Origin: Actinotalea endophytica
Lineage (GTDB): Bacteria; Actinomycetota; Actinomycetes; Actinomycetales; Cellulomonadaceae
Assembly (NCBI RefSeq): GCF_025717005.1
Contig: NZ_JAOVZU010000005.1
Location: 1 to 64,000, forward strand
Direction: 5' to 3'
DNA: 64,000 nucleotides
A program made the position numbers and the translations under genes. Below the pieces are notes generated by a model. The model was not told where the DNA came from and did not search any database. It saw only the letters and a program-made list of their open reading frames with translations. This document shows positions 33,899-42,500 of the stretch, in pieces (position 1 is the first letter of the stretch; the number at the start of each line of letters is the position of its first letter).

Positions 33899-34791
33899 CG
33901 CCGATCCTGGTCGCCGGGGCGGTCGCCGGGCTGGGCGCCCTCCTGCTCGCGGTGGTGCTTGCGCCGCCGCGGGTCCAGCCCGGCTCGGCCCTGGCCCGGC
34001 TCGACCTCGAGCGCGCTGCGCGGCGCCGGGCGGACGTGGGAGCGGCGCCGAGGTCCGGCGACCGGCTCGGCCGACGCGTCGCGAGCCTGCTGGCGGGCCT
34101 GGGGCTCCCGCTCACGACCCTGCGTGGCGACCTGGCGATCACCGGCAGCTCCTACGAGCGACACCTGGCGACGAGCACGCTGGCCGCGCTCGTCGGGTTC
34201 CTGAGCCCGATGGTGCTGGTCGTGCCGTGGACGCTGGTCGGCGCGGGTGTCGCGCCCGCGGTGCCGGTGGTCCTCGCTGTGGGCCTCGGCGTGCTGGCCG
34301 GCCTCGCACCGAGCCTCGTGGTCCGCCATCGCGCCGCGCAGCGCCGCCGGGACTTCCGGCACGTCGTCGGGTCGTTCCTGGACCTGGTGGCGATGAGCCT
34401 CGCCGGCGGCCGCGGGGTGCCGGAGGCGCTGCAGAGCGCGTCCGAGCTGAGCAACGGGTGGGCGATGGTGCGGATCCGCGACACCCTGATCGCCGCGCGG
34501 CTCCGAGGCGTCACGCCCTGGACGGCGCTCGGACAGCTCGGGGAGGACCTGCGCGTCGACGAGCTGCGCGATCTCTCGGCAGCGCTCGCCCTGGTCGCGG
34601 AGGACGGGGCGAAGGTCCGCGACTCGCTGAGGGCGCGGGCCGCCTCGATGCGCCGCCGCGAGCTCGCCGAGGCCGAGGGGCGGGCGGGGGAGAAGTCGCA
34701 GTCGATGCTCGTCGCGCAGCTGCTGCTCGCGGTCGGCTTCCTGGTCTTCCTGGTGTACCCGGCGATGGTGACGGTGCTCCATGGTGCCTAG
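33895..34791 (+). CDS. tadC: Tad membrane platform protein, TadC-like
   Basis: A 298-residue GspF-domain membrane protein: TM1 at residues 3-23, a pair of helices around 95-135, a cytoplasmic domain containing VGSFLDLVAMSLAGGRGVPEAL and EAEGRAGEKSQSMLVAQLL, and a last helix (LLAVGFLVFLVYPAMV). The ATG overlaps the tadB stop by 4 nt. A strong hairpin lies between its stop and the pilin gene. Confidence 0.85.
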   Translation: MTPILVAGAVAGLGALLLAVVLAPPRVQPGSALARLDLERAARRRADVGAAPRSGDRLGRRVASLLAGLGLPLTTLRGDLAITGSSYERHLATSTLAALVGFLSPMVLVVPWTLVGAGVAPAVPVVLAVGLGVLAGLAPSLVVRHRAAQRRRDFRHVVGSFLDLVAMSLAGGRGVPEALQSASELSNGWAMVRIRDTLIAARLRGVTPWTALGQLGEDLRVDELRDLSAALALVAEDGAKVRDSLRARAASMRRRELAEAEGRAGEKSQSMLVAQLLLAVGFLVFLVYPAMVTVLHGA

Positions 34792-34797
34792 GTTCTG

Positions 34798-34814
34798 GCC
34801 CGCCGACGGCGGGC
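34798..34814 (+). terminator. Hairpin directly upstream of the pilin gene
   Basis: GCCCGCC (34798-34804) and GGCGGGC (34808-34814) form a 7-bp GC stem with a 3-nt loop, 23 bp before the pilin ATG. It could be a partial terminator or an RNA-stabilising end that sets pilin levels apart from the platform genes. Confidence 0.45.
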
Positions 34815-34837
34815 CCGGTGTGAGTGGAAGGAACAGC

Positions 34838-35089
34838 ATGGAACTCGGACTCGACAACCCGCTCGGGTACCTGTGGCTCCGAGCCAGGGTCCGGCTGGAC
34901 CGGGCCCGGAGCACCGGCGACCTCGGCGCCTCCGCGATCGAGTGGGTGATCATCACCGGTGTGCTCGTCGCCCTCGCGGCGGCGGTCGGCGTGATCATCT
35001 ACAACCTCGTCCGGGACCGGGCGAGCGAGATCGCGATCCCGGACGCCCCTGGCGGGGGCGGTAGCGGTGGGGGCGGCGGCAACCCGTGA
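34838..35089 (+). CDS. Flp-type prepilin
   Basis: An 83-residue protein with the class III signal: a charged leader ending in GDLG, cleavage before A, then ASAIEWVIITGVLVALAAAV, a hydrophobic helix with the conserved glutamate at mature position 5. The mature pilin would have about 50 residues with a Gly/Ser-rich tail. The ATG has GGAAGGA with 5-nt spacing, the best ribosome binding site of the operon, as expected for the major subunit. No prepilin peptidase gene is in the window. Confidence 0.85.
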   Translation: MELGLDNPLGYLWLRARVRLDRARSTGDLGASAIEWVIITGVLVALAAAVGVIIYNLVRDRASEIAIPDAPGGGGSGGGGGNP

Positions 35090-35508
35090 CCTGCCGGCAG
35101 GGACGGCTGCACGGGCGGCTGCGCGGCGACACCGGGGCGAGCACGGTCGAGCTGGTGATGTACACGCCGCTGCTGATGCTGACGATCTTCGTGATCGTCC
35201 AGTTCGCCCTGTCCTGGTACGGGAACGAGGTGGCCGGCGCGGCGGCACGCGAGGCGGCGCGGGTGGCCAGGGTGGGTGGCGGCACGCCGTCCGCGATCGC
35301 GGACGCCGAGGCGGCCGGTGCAGCACTCGCCACCAACGTCGGGGGCAACGGCCTCACCGACGTCGAGGTCGAGGTGGTGGCGCTACCGCTCTCCCAGGAG
35401 GTTCGCGCGACGGTGACCGGTCGCTCGGTCGAGATCGTCGCCGGCCTCGCGCCGAGGGTGAGCGCTTCGGTCCAAGGGCCGGTGGAGGTCTTCCGCCCCG
35501 ATGAGTGA
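35086..35508 (+). CDS. TadE-like minor pilin
   Basis: A 140-residue protein with a prepilin-type leader (LRGDTG), then ASTVELVMYTPLLML with glutamate at +5 and a single helix, and an external domain with EVAGAAAREAARVA, the TadE pattern. It is probably a pseudopilin at the pilus base or tip. The GTG overlaps the pilin stop by 4 nt, and the next gene overlaps its end by 8 nt. Confidence 0.85.
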   Translation: MTCRQGRLHGRLRGDTGASTVELVMYTPLLMLTIFVIVQFALSWYGNEVAGAAAREAARVARVGGGTPSAIADAEAAGAALATNVGGNGLTDVEVEVVALPLSQEVRATVTGRSVEIVAGLAPRVSASVQGPVEVFRPDE

Positions 35509-35908
35509 ACGCACGTCTCGTGACACCGGGTCGATGGCCGTCGAGGTCGTCGTCCTGGTCCCGGTGATGCTCGGACTCCTGCTGCTCGTCGTGGCGATGG
35601 GTCGGTTCGTGTCGGCACAGGGTGTCGCGACCTCGTTGGCCCGGGACGCGGTCCGGGCCGCGAGCCTCGAGCGGGATGCGGACAGCGCACTCGACGTCGC
35701 CCGTCGGACCGCCGCAGCCGCTCCCGGCGGGTTGACCTGTTCGCCCGCGGAGCTGGACGGCGCGTTCGCCGCCGGTGGGGTGGTCACCGTGGTGCTCGAC
35801 TGCCGCGTGTCCTGGGACCAGCTCGGGTTCATCGGTCTGCCCGGCTCGGTGCGGGTGACCGGGACCAGCTCGGCCCCGATCGACGTGTACCGAAGGACCG
35901 CGCCGTGA
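35501..35908 (+). CDS. TadE-like minor pilin, second copy
   Basis: A 135-residue protein with leader SRDTG, then SMAVEVVVLVPVMLGLL (glutamate at +5) and one membrane helix. Two cysteines in the external part (LTCSPAE and VLDCRV) could form a disulfide. The ATG overlaps the upstream gene by 8 nt and the next gene overlaps its stop by 4 nt. Confidence 0.82.
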   Translation: MSERTSRDTGSMAVEVVVLVPVMLGLLLLVVAMGRFVSAQGVATSLARDAVRAASLERDADSALDVARRTAAAAPGGLTCSPAELDGAFAAGGVVTVVLDCRVSWDQLGFIGLPGSVRVTGTSSAPIDVYRRTAP

Positions 35909-36351
35909 GGCGCCCGGCGGCCCGCGACGAGGGCACAGCATCGGCGTTCGTGATCGGCCTGGTGGTGGCCCTGTTCGTGGTCGCGGGTCTCGTGGTCGAC
36001 GGGGGCCGCGCGCTCAACGCACGGGTCGCCGCGGCGGACGTCGCCGAGCAGGCCGCCAGGGCGGGCGCGATGCAGGTCGACGTCGACGAGCTGCGGTCGA
36101 ACGGGTCCCTGGCGCTCGACCCGACGGCCGCTCGCTCGGCGGCCGCGGCGTACCTCGTGAGCCAGGGGTACGACGCGACGACGGCCTCGGTGGCCGCCGA
36201 CACGACGGCGGTGCACGTGACCGTGCGCGACGAGGTGCCCACCTCGTTGCTCCAGCTGATCTTCATCCCGACGATGGCCGTGTCCGGTGGCGCGAGCGCC
36301 CGTGCGGCGCTCGGCATCGTCGACGAGATCTCGCTCCCGGGGGGACCATGA
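35905..36351 (+). CDS. TadG-like pilus-associated membrane protein
   Basis: A 148-residue protein with a helix ASAFVIGLVVALFVVAGLVVDGG followed by RALNARVAAADVAEQAARAGA, the pattern of TadG/Flp-associated proteins (Rv3654c-like). The +5 glutamate of prepilins is absent (phenylalanine is there), so it may be a membrane anchor and not a processed pilin. It is much shorter than Gram-negative TadG, with no von Willebrand domain. The GTG overlaps the previous stop by 4 nt. Confidence 0.78.
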   Translation: MRRPAARDEGTASAFVIGLVVALFVVAGLVVDGGRALNARVAAADVAEQAARAGAMQVDVDELRSNGSLALDPTAARSAAAAYLVSQGYDATTASVAADTTAVHVTVRDEVPTSLLQLIFIPTMAVSGGASARAALGIVDEISLPGGP

Positions 36352-39131
36352 CGACGCCGACGCCCAGCCCGCACGCCGCCCGGATCGGGCCCGAGCGCTT
36401 CCAGCGATCGGTCGCCGAGGACTCCGACGGGCGGCGCCTGGCTCCGCTGGGGGCCGCGCTGCTGCTGGTCCTGCTCGTGGTCGGGGTCCCGGCGCTGCTG
36501 ATCTCGCTCGGTGGGGTGCCCGGGCTCCCGACCGGCCTGCCCACCAGAGCCCAGCTGACCGGGACGATCGGCGTGCCGCAGCTCATGTCGGCGCTGCTGT
36601 GGGTGGTCTGGCTCGCGTGGCTGCAGTTCACGATCAGCGTGCTGGTCGAGCTGCGCAGTGCGTTGTCCGGGGTGGGGTTGCCGCCCAGGGTCCCGCTCGC
36701 CGGCGCGAGTCAACGACTCGCCAGGACGCTGGTCGCCTCGGCCCTGCTGCTGGTCACGGTGGCCGGCCAGGCCACTGCGCTCGAGCCGGGCCAGGGCGCG
36801 CAAGCGGGCGCCCCGGTGGCCGTCGTGCAGACCGTGGCGAGCACGGACGAGGGTCGTGAGCCGAGCGCCGTCGCGGACGAAGCCGCTGCCCAGGAGACCC
36901 GGACCACGTACTGGCTCGGCGACCTGCAGCTCGACCCCGAGGAGGGCGAGGCCCTCGCCGGTCGGAAGGTCTACGTGGTGCAGCCACCCGAGGGGCGCTA
37001 CCACGACAACCTCTGGGACATCGCGGAGCGGACGGTCGGTGACGGCCGCCGCTACCAGGAGATCTTCGACCTGAACCGCGGCCGTGCCCAGCCCGATGGT
37101 CAGGAGCTCTCCCTCGCCCGGCTGATCTACCCGGGGTGGCTGATCGCGGTGCCGGAGGACGCGACCGGGGTGGAGCGGGTCGAGGTCCGCCAGGTTGCGC
37201 AGGCACCGCAGGCGGAGCCCGAGGAAGCCGCGCCGAGCCTCAGCGAAGCAGGCGCCGTCGCGGTGCCGGTCGGCCTGGACCGCACCGCCGACCGCACCGC
37301 CGCCGCTGACGTCCAGGTCACGCCGGCCGCGGCCCGGCACGAGGGCCTGGTCGGCGCCGGTCTGCTCGCCGCGGGTCTGCTCGCCACCCTCGAAGGTGCG
37401 CGACGACGGCGGCGCAGACGGGCGCCCGAACCGGCGGAGGCCGAGCTGGAGGTCGCGCTCCGGATCGGCGCGGACCCGTCCCGCGCCCGTCGCCTCGACG
37501 CCGCTCTGCGTGGCCTCGCCGCAGCGCACCAGGCCGAGCGCCGCCCGTTGCCGCCGGTGTACGCCGCACGGGTCGACGACGAGCAGGTCGAGCTGTGGTG
37601 CTCCCCGCCGGCGCCGGCGCCGCCGTCGCCGTGGACGGAGGCGGACGGTGGGCGGCGCTGGGTGCTGTCCTCCGAGCTGGACCACGTGGTGGCCGGCGCG
37701 CGGGCGGGGGTGGCCTTCCCGGGCCTGGTCTCGCTGGGCCGTGACGACACGGGCGCCGACGTCCTGATCGACCTCGAGGCTGCCCAGGGCCCGGTCGCCG
37801 TCGTCGGTGCGGGCGCGCACGACGTGGTCACGGCGCTGGCCGCCGAGCTGGCCACCAACCTGTGGTCCGCCGAGCTCGAGGTGCACGCGGTCGACCTCCC
37901 GCCGGCACTCGAGCAGCTCGGGGACCGGCTGCACCGGGCGGAGGTCGCAGCCGTCGTGGCCGCGTGGCGCCGGGTCCCGGAGGACCGCGACGTCCTGACC
38001 GGGCGAGTGTCGTACGGGGGCGGCTCGCTCACCGGCCGCTACCTGATGCTCGGCGCGTTGCCGGGTGCCGCGGAGGCCGAGGCGCTCGGTGCCCTGGGGC
38101 ACAGCGGCGGGCGCACCCCCTGGGGCGTCGTGTGCGCGGGTGACCTCCCGGGCGCGCGGTGGCAGCTCGAGGTCGAGGGGGAACGGCTCCGGGTCCCGGC
38201 ACTGGGCCTGAGCGTGCGCGCGAACCGGTTGCGCGCGGACGATGCCGCCGGGATCGCCGGGCTTCTCGACGAGGCGCCGGCGCTCGTTGCGGAGCGGCCC
38301 GGCGATCCGGCCCGGCCCGCCGTACCCCTGCCGCCGCGCACGGTCACGCTCGACGCGTTCTTCGCGGCCCCGGTCGCCGTGCGGGTGATGGGCGCGCCCG
38401 AGATCACCGGTGCGGGGCCGATCGACGTGGAGCGCCTCGCACTGGCGACCGAGGTGGTGGTGCACGTCGCGATGCATCCGGAGGGGGTCCACCCGGCGGT
38501 GCTCGGGGCCGACCTGTGGCCGCGCGGCGTCACCCCTGATGTCGTGGACTCCACCCTCGCGCGGGTCGCGGTGTGGCTGGGATCGGGCGCGGACGGGCGG
38601 CCGCGTCTGCGGCCCGATGCGGACGGTCGATGGACCTTGAGCCCCGAGGTGGTCACCGACTGGCACGTGGTGCTGGGGTTGCTCGAGCGGTCGCGACGCA
38701 CGGCCGACCCACGCCAGGAGCGAGAGGACCTGGCCGACGCGCTCGACCTGAGCCCCGCGGCGGTGCTGTCGCAGCGGCCGCCGGGGCGGTACTCCTGGCT
38801 CGCGCGCGCCAGGGACGAGCGCGCTTCCGAGGAGCTGCTCGAGGACGCCGCGCACCGGCTCGGGGCGGTCTGCCTCGCGGACGGCGACCCCGTGGGTGCG
38901 GCACGTGCGGCGCGCGACGGCCTGCGCTCGGCACCCCTGTCGGGCCTGCTGTGGCGTGACCTCCTGCGTGCGTCGGCCGCCGAGGGGGGAACCGACGCCG
39001 TCCTCCCGGTCGCCGCCGAGCTCGAGCGGACGCTGCACCGCGCGGGTGTGGTGGAGGTCGACGCCCAGACCGCAGCGCTGCTCGACCACCTCGTGCCGGG
39101 CACGGTGCGCGAACGTCGCCGGGAGGCATGA
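36348..39131 (+). CDS. Membrane protein with external LysM domain and cytoplasmic SARP/BTAD-like domain
   Basis: A 927-residue protein. Predicted order: helix 1 (33-54), helix 2 (about 78-101), helix 3 (126-145), a LysM domain (about 208-268, from YVVQPPEGRYHDNLWDIAER to PGWLIAVP), helix 4 (333-350) followed by six arginines, a long middle region, a winged-helix-like part (VRVMGAPEITG, from 677) and a C-terminal helical bacterial-transcriptional-activator region. The positive-inside rule puts LysM outside and the C-terminus in the cytoplasm. This suggests a wall-sensing regulator or a wall-anchored pilus organiser. The ATG overlaps the TadG-like stop by 4 nt. The domain calls are by eye. Confidence 0.75.
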   Translation: MTTPTPSPHAARIGPERFQRSVAEDSDGRRLAPLGAALLLVLLVVGVPALLISLGGVPGLPTGLPTRAQLTGTIGVPQLMSALLWVVWLAWLQFTISVLVELRSALSGVGLPPRVPLAGASQRLARTLVASALLLVTVAGQATALEPGQGAQAGAPVAVVQTVASTDEGREPSAVADEAAAQETRTTYWLGDLQLDPEEGEALAGRKVYVVQPPEGRYHDNLWDIAERTVGDGRRYQEIFDLNRGRAQPDGQELSLARLIYPGWLIAVPEDATGVERVEVRQVAQAPQAEPEEAAPSLSEAGAVAVPVGLDRTADRTAAADVQVTPAAARHEGLVGAGLLAAGLLATLEGARRRRRRRAPEPAEAELEVALRIGADPSRARRLDAALRGLAAAHQAERRPLPPVYAARVDDEQVELWCSPPAPAPPSPWTEADGGRRWVLSSELDHVVAGARAGVAFPGLVSLGRDDTGADVLIDLEAAQGPVAVVGAGAHDVVTALAAELATNLWSAELEVHAVDLPPALEQLGDRLHRAEVAAVVAAWRRVPEDRDVLTGRVSYGGGSLTGRYLMLGALPGAAEAEALGALGHSGGRTPWGVVCAGDLPGARWQLEVEGERLRVPALGLSVRANRLRADDAAGIAGLLDEAPALVAERPGDPARPAVPLPPRTVTLDAFFAAPVAVRVMGAPEITGAGPIDVERLALATEVVVHVAMHPEGVHPAVLGADLWPRGVTPDVVDSTLARVAVWLGSGADGRPRLRPDADGRWTLSPEVVTDWHVVLGLLERSRRTADPRQEREDLADALDLSPAAVLSQRPPGRYSWLARARDERASEELLEDAAHRLGAVCLADGDPVGAARAARDGLRSAPLSGLLWRDLLRASAAEGGTDAVLPVAAELERTLHRAGVVEVDAQTAALLDHLVPGTVRERRREA

Positions 39132-39147
39132 CCGACCGGACAGAACT

Positions 39148-39170
39148 CCCGGGGCCCTGGTGGCCCCGGG
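39148..39170 (+). terminator. GC-rich hairpin between the Tad operon and the WXG100 gene
   Basis: CCCGGGGCC (39148-39156) pairs with GGCCCCGGG (39162-39170), loop of 5. It fills the 95-bp gap after the LysM protein gene and may attenuate read-through or protect a processed WXG100 message. Confidence 0.5.
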
Positions 39171-39226
39171 GCCGATCGCCGGGCTGACCAGCGCGGCGGG
39201 ACCGACACGAAGCAGGGAGACAGAAC

Positions 39227-39499
39227 GTGGCCGTTGGTGCAGAACTCAGCACGCTTCAGGACCTTCACAAGACCTTCGTCGCGAAGGCCGACGAGGCGCT
39301 CCAGATCCAGACCCAGGTGCAGAGCGCGCTTGACGGCGCCCAGTGGACGGGCAAGTACTCCGAGGACTTCCGCTCGGCCTGGGTCGAGTACAAGAAGAAC
39401 CTCAACAACCTCGCCGACGCCCTGACCGGTGCCGCCAAGGACGTGCAGACCAACCACAACAACATCGCTGCCGCGACCGGCGAGCCGGACCGCATCTGA
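39227..39499 (+). CDS. WXG100-family type VII secretion protein (EsxA-like)
   Basis: A 90-residue, wholly helical protein with the turn WTG at residues 40-42 in the middle, the hallmark of WXG100 proteins that dimerise as four-helix bundles and leave through type VII systems. KYSEDF after the turn gives the usual aromatic at +8. No clear YxxxD/E export signal is seen at the C-terminus, as in many Firmicute-type (T7SSb) members. The GTG has GGGAGA with 6-nt spacing. Hairpins flank the gene on both sides, and the EccC-type ATPase follows. Confidence 0.9.
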   Translation: MAVGAELSTLQDLHKTFVAKADEALQIQTQVQSALDGAQWTGKYSEDFRSAWVEYKKNLNNLADALTGAAKDVQTNHNNIAAATGEPDRI

Positions 39500-39505
39500 G
39501 GCGTG

Positions 39506-39544
39506 CGGCGCGCGGCCCGCCCAGCTGGAGCGGGCCTCGCGCCG
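39506..39544 (+). terminator. Long hairpin between the WXG100 and EccC genes
   Basis: CGGCGCG (39506-39512) plus GGCCCGC (39514-39520) pair with GCGGGCC (39530-39536) plus CGCGCCG (39538-39544): 14 pairs with one mismatch, loop of 9. It lies between two genes that must be made in very different amounts. Confidence 0.6.
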
Positions 39545-39564
39545 TGCCGGGAGAAGGAGAACAC

Positions 39565-42500
39565 GTGCGGCTCGTGCTGAGCGTCGCGACGGGCGACCAG
39601 AACCTCGACGTGCTCGTCGAGTGCGCGCCCGGTGCACTGGTCCGTGACCTCGCGTCCGGGCTCGCGACGGTCGCGCCGCACGTGACGCCGCGGGGGCGCG
39701 GGCACCTGGGCGTCGTGCAGGTGGGACCCGGCGCCGGTCCCGCGCCCGCGCTGTGGTTCCAGGGACGTGCCTTGGACCCGGACCAGCCCGTCGCGGACTC
39801 GCCGGTGCGGCACGGTGCGGTGCTGGGCATCGGCGCGGACGCCGGTGGCGAGTGGGCCGAGCCCACCGGCGTGGTCGAGGTGCGGATCTCGTCCGGCCGG
39901 GGCGCCGGGCGGGTGCATCGCCTGGCCGCCGGTCGTCACGTGGTCGGTTCCGGGCCGAGCGCGTCGATCCTCCTCGAGGACGGCCCGGCGCACGCGGTGG
40001 TGCTCGAGATCGGCATCGACGCCGGCGTGACGGTGCACCCCGACGACGCCGCGAGCGGGTCGGTCGCGCCACCGTCGCGCCGCAAGCCCCTGGACGGACC
40101 GATCGTCCTGCCGGGCGACCCCGAGCCCGGCCCGGCGGGACGCACCTACGCCGCACGCCTGGCCCGCGCCACGTCGGCGCGCGGGGCCCTGCGCGAGGTC
40201 GACCCGGAGAGCGATCGCCCGGTCGTCCACCTGGACCGCGCGCCGCTCGACGGACCGACCCCGTGGTCCCCCGGGGCCGCGCTCGTGGTCGGGGACACGA
40301 TGCTCGAGCTCTCGGCCGTCACCGCGCCGGACGCGTCGCTGTCCCCGGGCCGAGGTGGCGCGACGCTCGACTACAACCGGCCGCCGAGGATCCTGCCGCC
40401 CCGGCGGACCACGGACTTCCGGCTGCCGGCCGAGCCCCAGCGGCCGGACGCGGTGCGGTTCCCGGTCGTGATGCTCCTGGCGCCGGTCGCCCTCGGCGCG
40501 GGGACGTTCCTGATCTTCCACAACCCGAGCTTCCTGCTCCTGATGCTCCTGTCGCCCGTGATGGCGGTGGCGAACTGGGCCGGGAACCGACGCAGCCGAC
40601 GCGGGCAGCACGTCGATGCGGTGAGGTCCTGGGCCGAGCGCAGCGCGCGGGTCACCGCGGCCGCGTACGCCGCGCTCGGGGAGGAGAGCAGCGCCCGGCG
40701 CCACGACCTCCCCGACCCCGCGACGGTGCTGCTCGCAGCGACCGGTCCGCGGGTCCGGCTCTGGGAGCGGCGCCGCACCGACCCGGACTGGCTGCTCGGC
40801 CGGATCGGCACGGCCGACCTGCCGAGCGAGGTCCGCCTGATCGACCCGGCACGCCTCGACCACGAGCGCGACCTCCGCTGGACCGCACCCGACGTCCCGG
40901 TGGCGGTGCCGCTGGCCGACGTCGGCGTCACCGGCATCGCCGGGCCCGCCGAGGAGCGCACCAGGCTGGCCGGGTGGGTCGTCGCGCAGGTGGCGGCGGA
41001 GCACTCCCCGGCCGATGTGTCGGTGGTGCTGCTCGGCGACGGTGCCGGGCAGGGGTGGCACTGGCTGCGGTGGCTGCCGCACGTGCGACGCGAGACCGGG
41101 GCCCTCGCGTCGGTGGGGACGGACGACGAGACGACGCAGCGCCGGGTCGCCGAGCTCCTGGACCTGGTCGAACGGCGACGAGCCGCGGAGCGCGAAGGCA
41201 GGACGGCTGTGGCTCCCGCGCCCGTCGTGGTCGTGCTCGACGGCGCGCGGCGGATCCGCCTTCTCCAGGGCCTGGTGACCCTGCTCCGGGACGGCCCCGG
41301 TGTGGGCGTGCTGTTCGTCTGCCTTGACGAGGACGAGCGTCAGCTCCCGGAGGAGTGCCGGGCCGTCGTGACGCTCGGCAGCACGGCGTCGGTCACCGTC
41401 GCCGGTCGCGATCCGGTCGACGGGATCCGGCCCGACCTGCCCGACCCCGCCTGGTTCGAGCGGCTCGGGCGGGCGCTCGCGCCCCTGCGCGACATCTCGA
41501 CCGAGGACCTCGGGCAGACCCTGCCGACCGCGTCCCGCCTGCTCGAGGTGCTACGGATGGACCCCCCCTCCGGGGCGGCCGTGGTCGCCCGATGGGCGGG
41601 CGGCGGACGCACCACCAGGGCAGTCATCGGGGAGACCGGCGAAGGGCCGTTCGAGGTCGACCTGCGCGGCGACGGACCGCACGGCCTCGTCGCCGGGACG
41701 ACGGGCTCGGGCAAGTCCGAGCTCCTGCAGACGTTGATCGCCTCGCTCGCGGTCGCGAACCGCCCGGACGAGATGACCTTCGTCCTCATCGACTACAAGG
41801 GCGGCGCCGCGTTCAAGGACTGTGATCGTCTGCCGCACACCGTCGGGATGGTCACCGACCTCGACGCCCACCTGACGTCCCGGGCGCTCGAGTCGTTGCG
41901 TGCGGAGCTGCGCCGAAGGGAGCACCAGCTCGCGCGGCTGGGCGCCAAGGACATCGAGGACTACGTCGCGATGCGCGGGGCGGCGGACGCGCCGATGCCC
42001 CGCCTGCTGATCGTGATCGACGAGTTCGCGGCGCTGGTCTCCGAGCTGCCCGACTTCGTCACGGGTCTCGTGGACGTCGCACGTCGGGGCCGCTCGCTCG
42101 GGGTGCACCTCCTGCTGGCGACACAGCGACCCGCCGGCGTGGTGAGCGCGGAGATCCGCTCGAACACGAACCTCCGGATCGCACTGCGGGTGACCGACAA
42201 GCAGGACTCGCAGGACGTGATCGAGGTCCCCGACGCGGCCGAGATCCCGCAGGGTCTGCCGGGTCGCGCCTATGCCCGCCTGGGGCACCAGAACCTGGTC
42301 CCGTTCCAGGCGTCCCGGGTCGGCGGTCGCCCGCCCGGCGCGGACCCCGGAGACGCGGTCCGGGTGCTGCCGCTGACGTGGCGATCGCTCGGGCGACCGG
42401 CCGTGGTCGTGGGTGCCGTCGACGAGAAGGACGTCGATGTGCCCACCGATCTCGCGTCGTTGGTCCGGGCGGTCGAGGCTGCCTGCCTGGACGTCGGTGT

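Noticed and set aside
35829-39089. 1086-residue open frame antisense to the LysM protein gene
   Set aside because: Shadow frame with improbable composition; the plus-strand gene has overlaps and recognisable domains.
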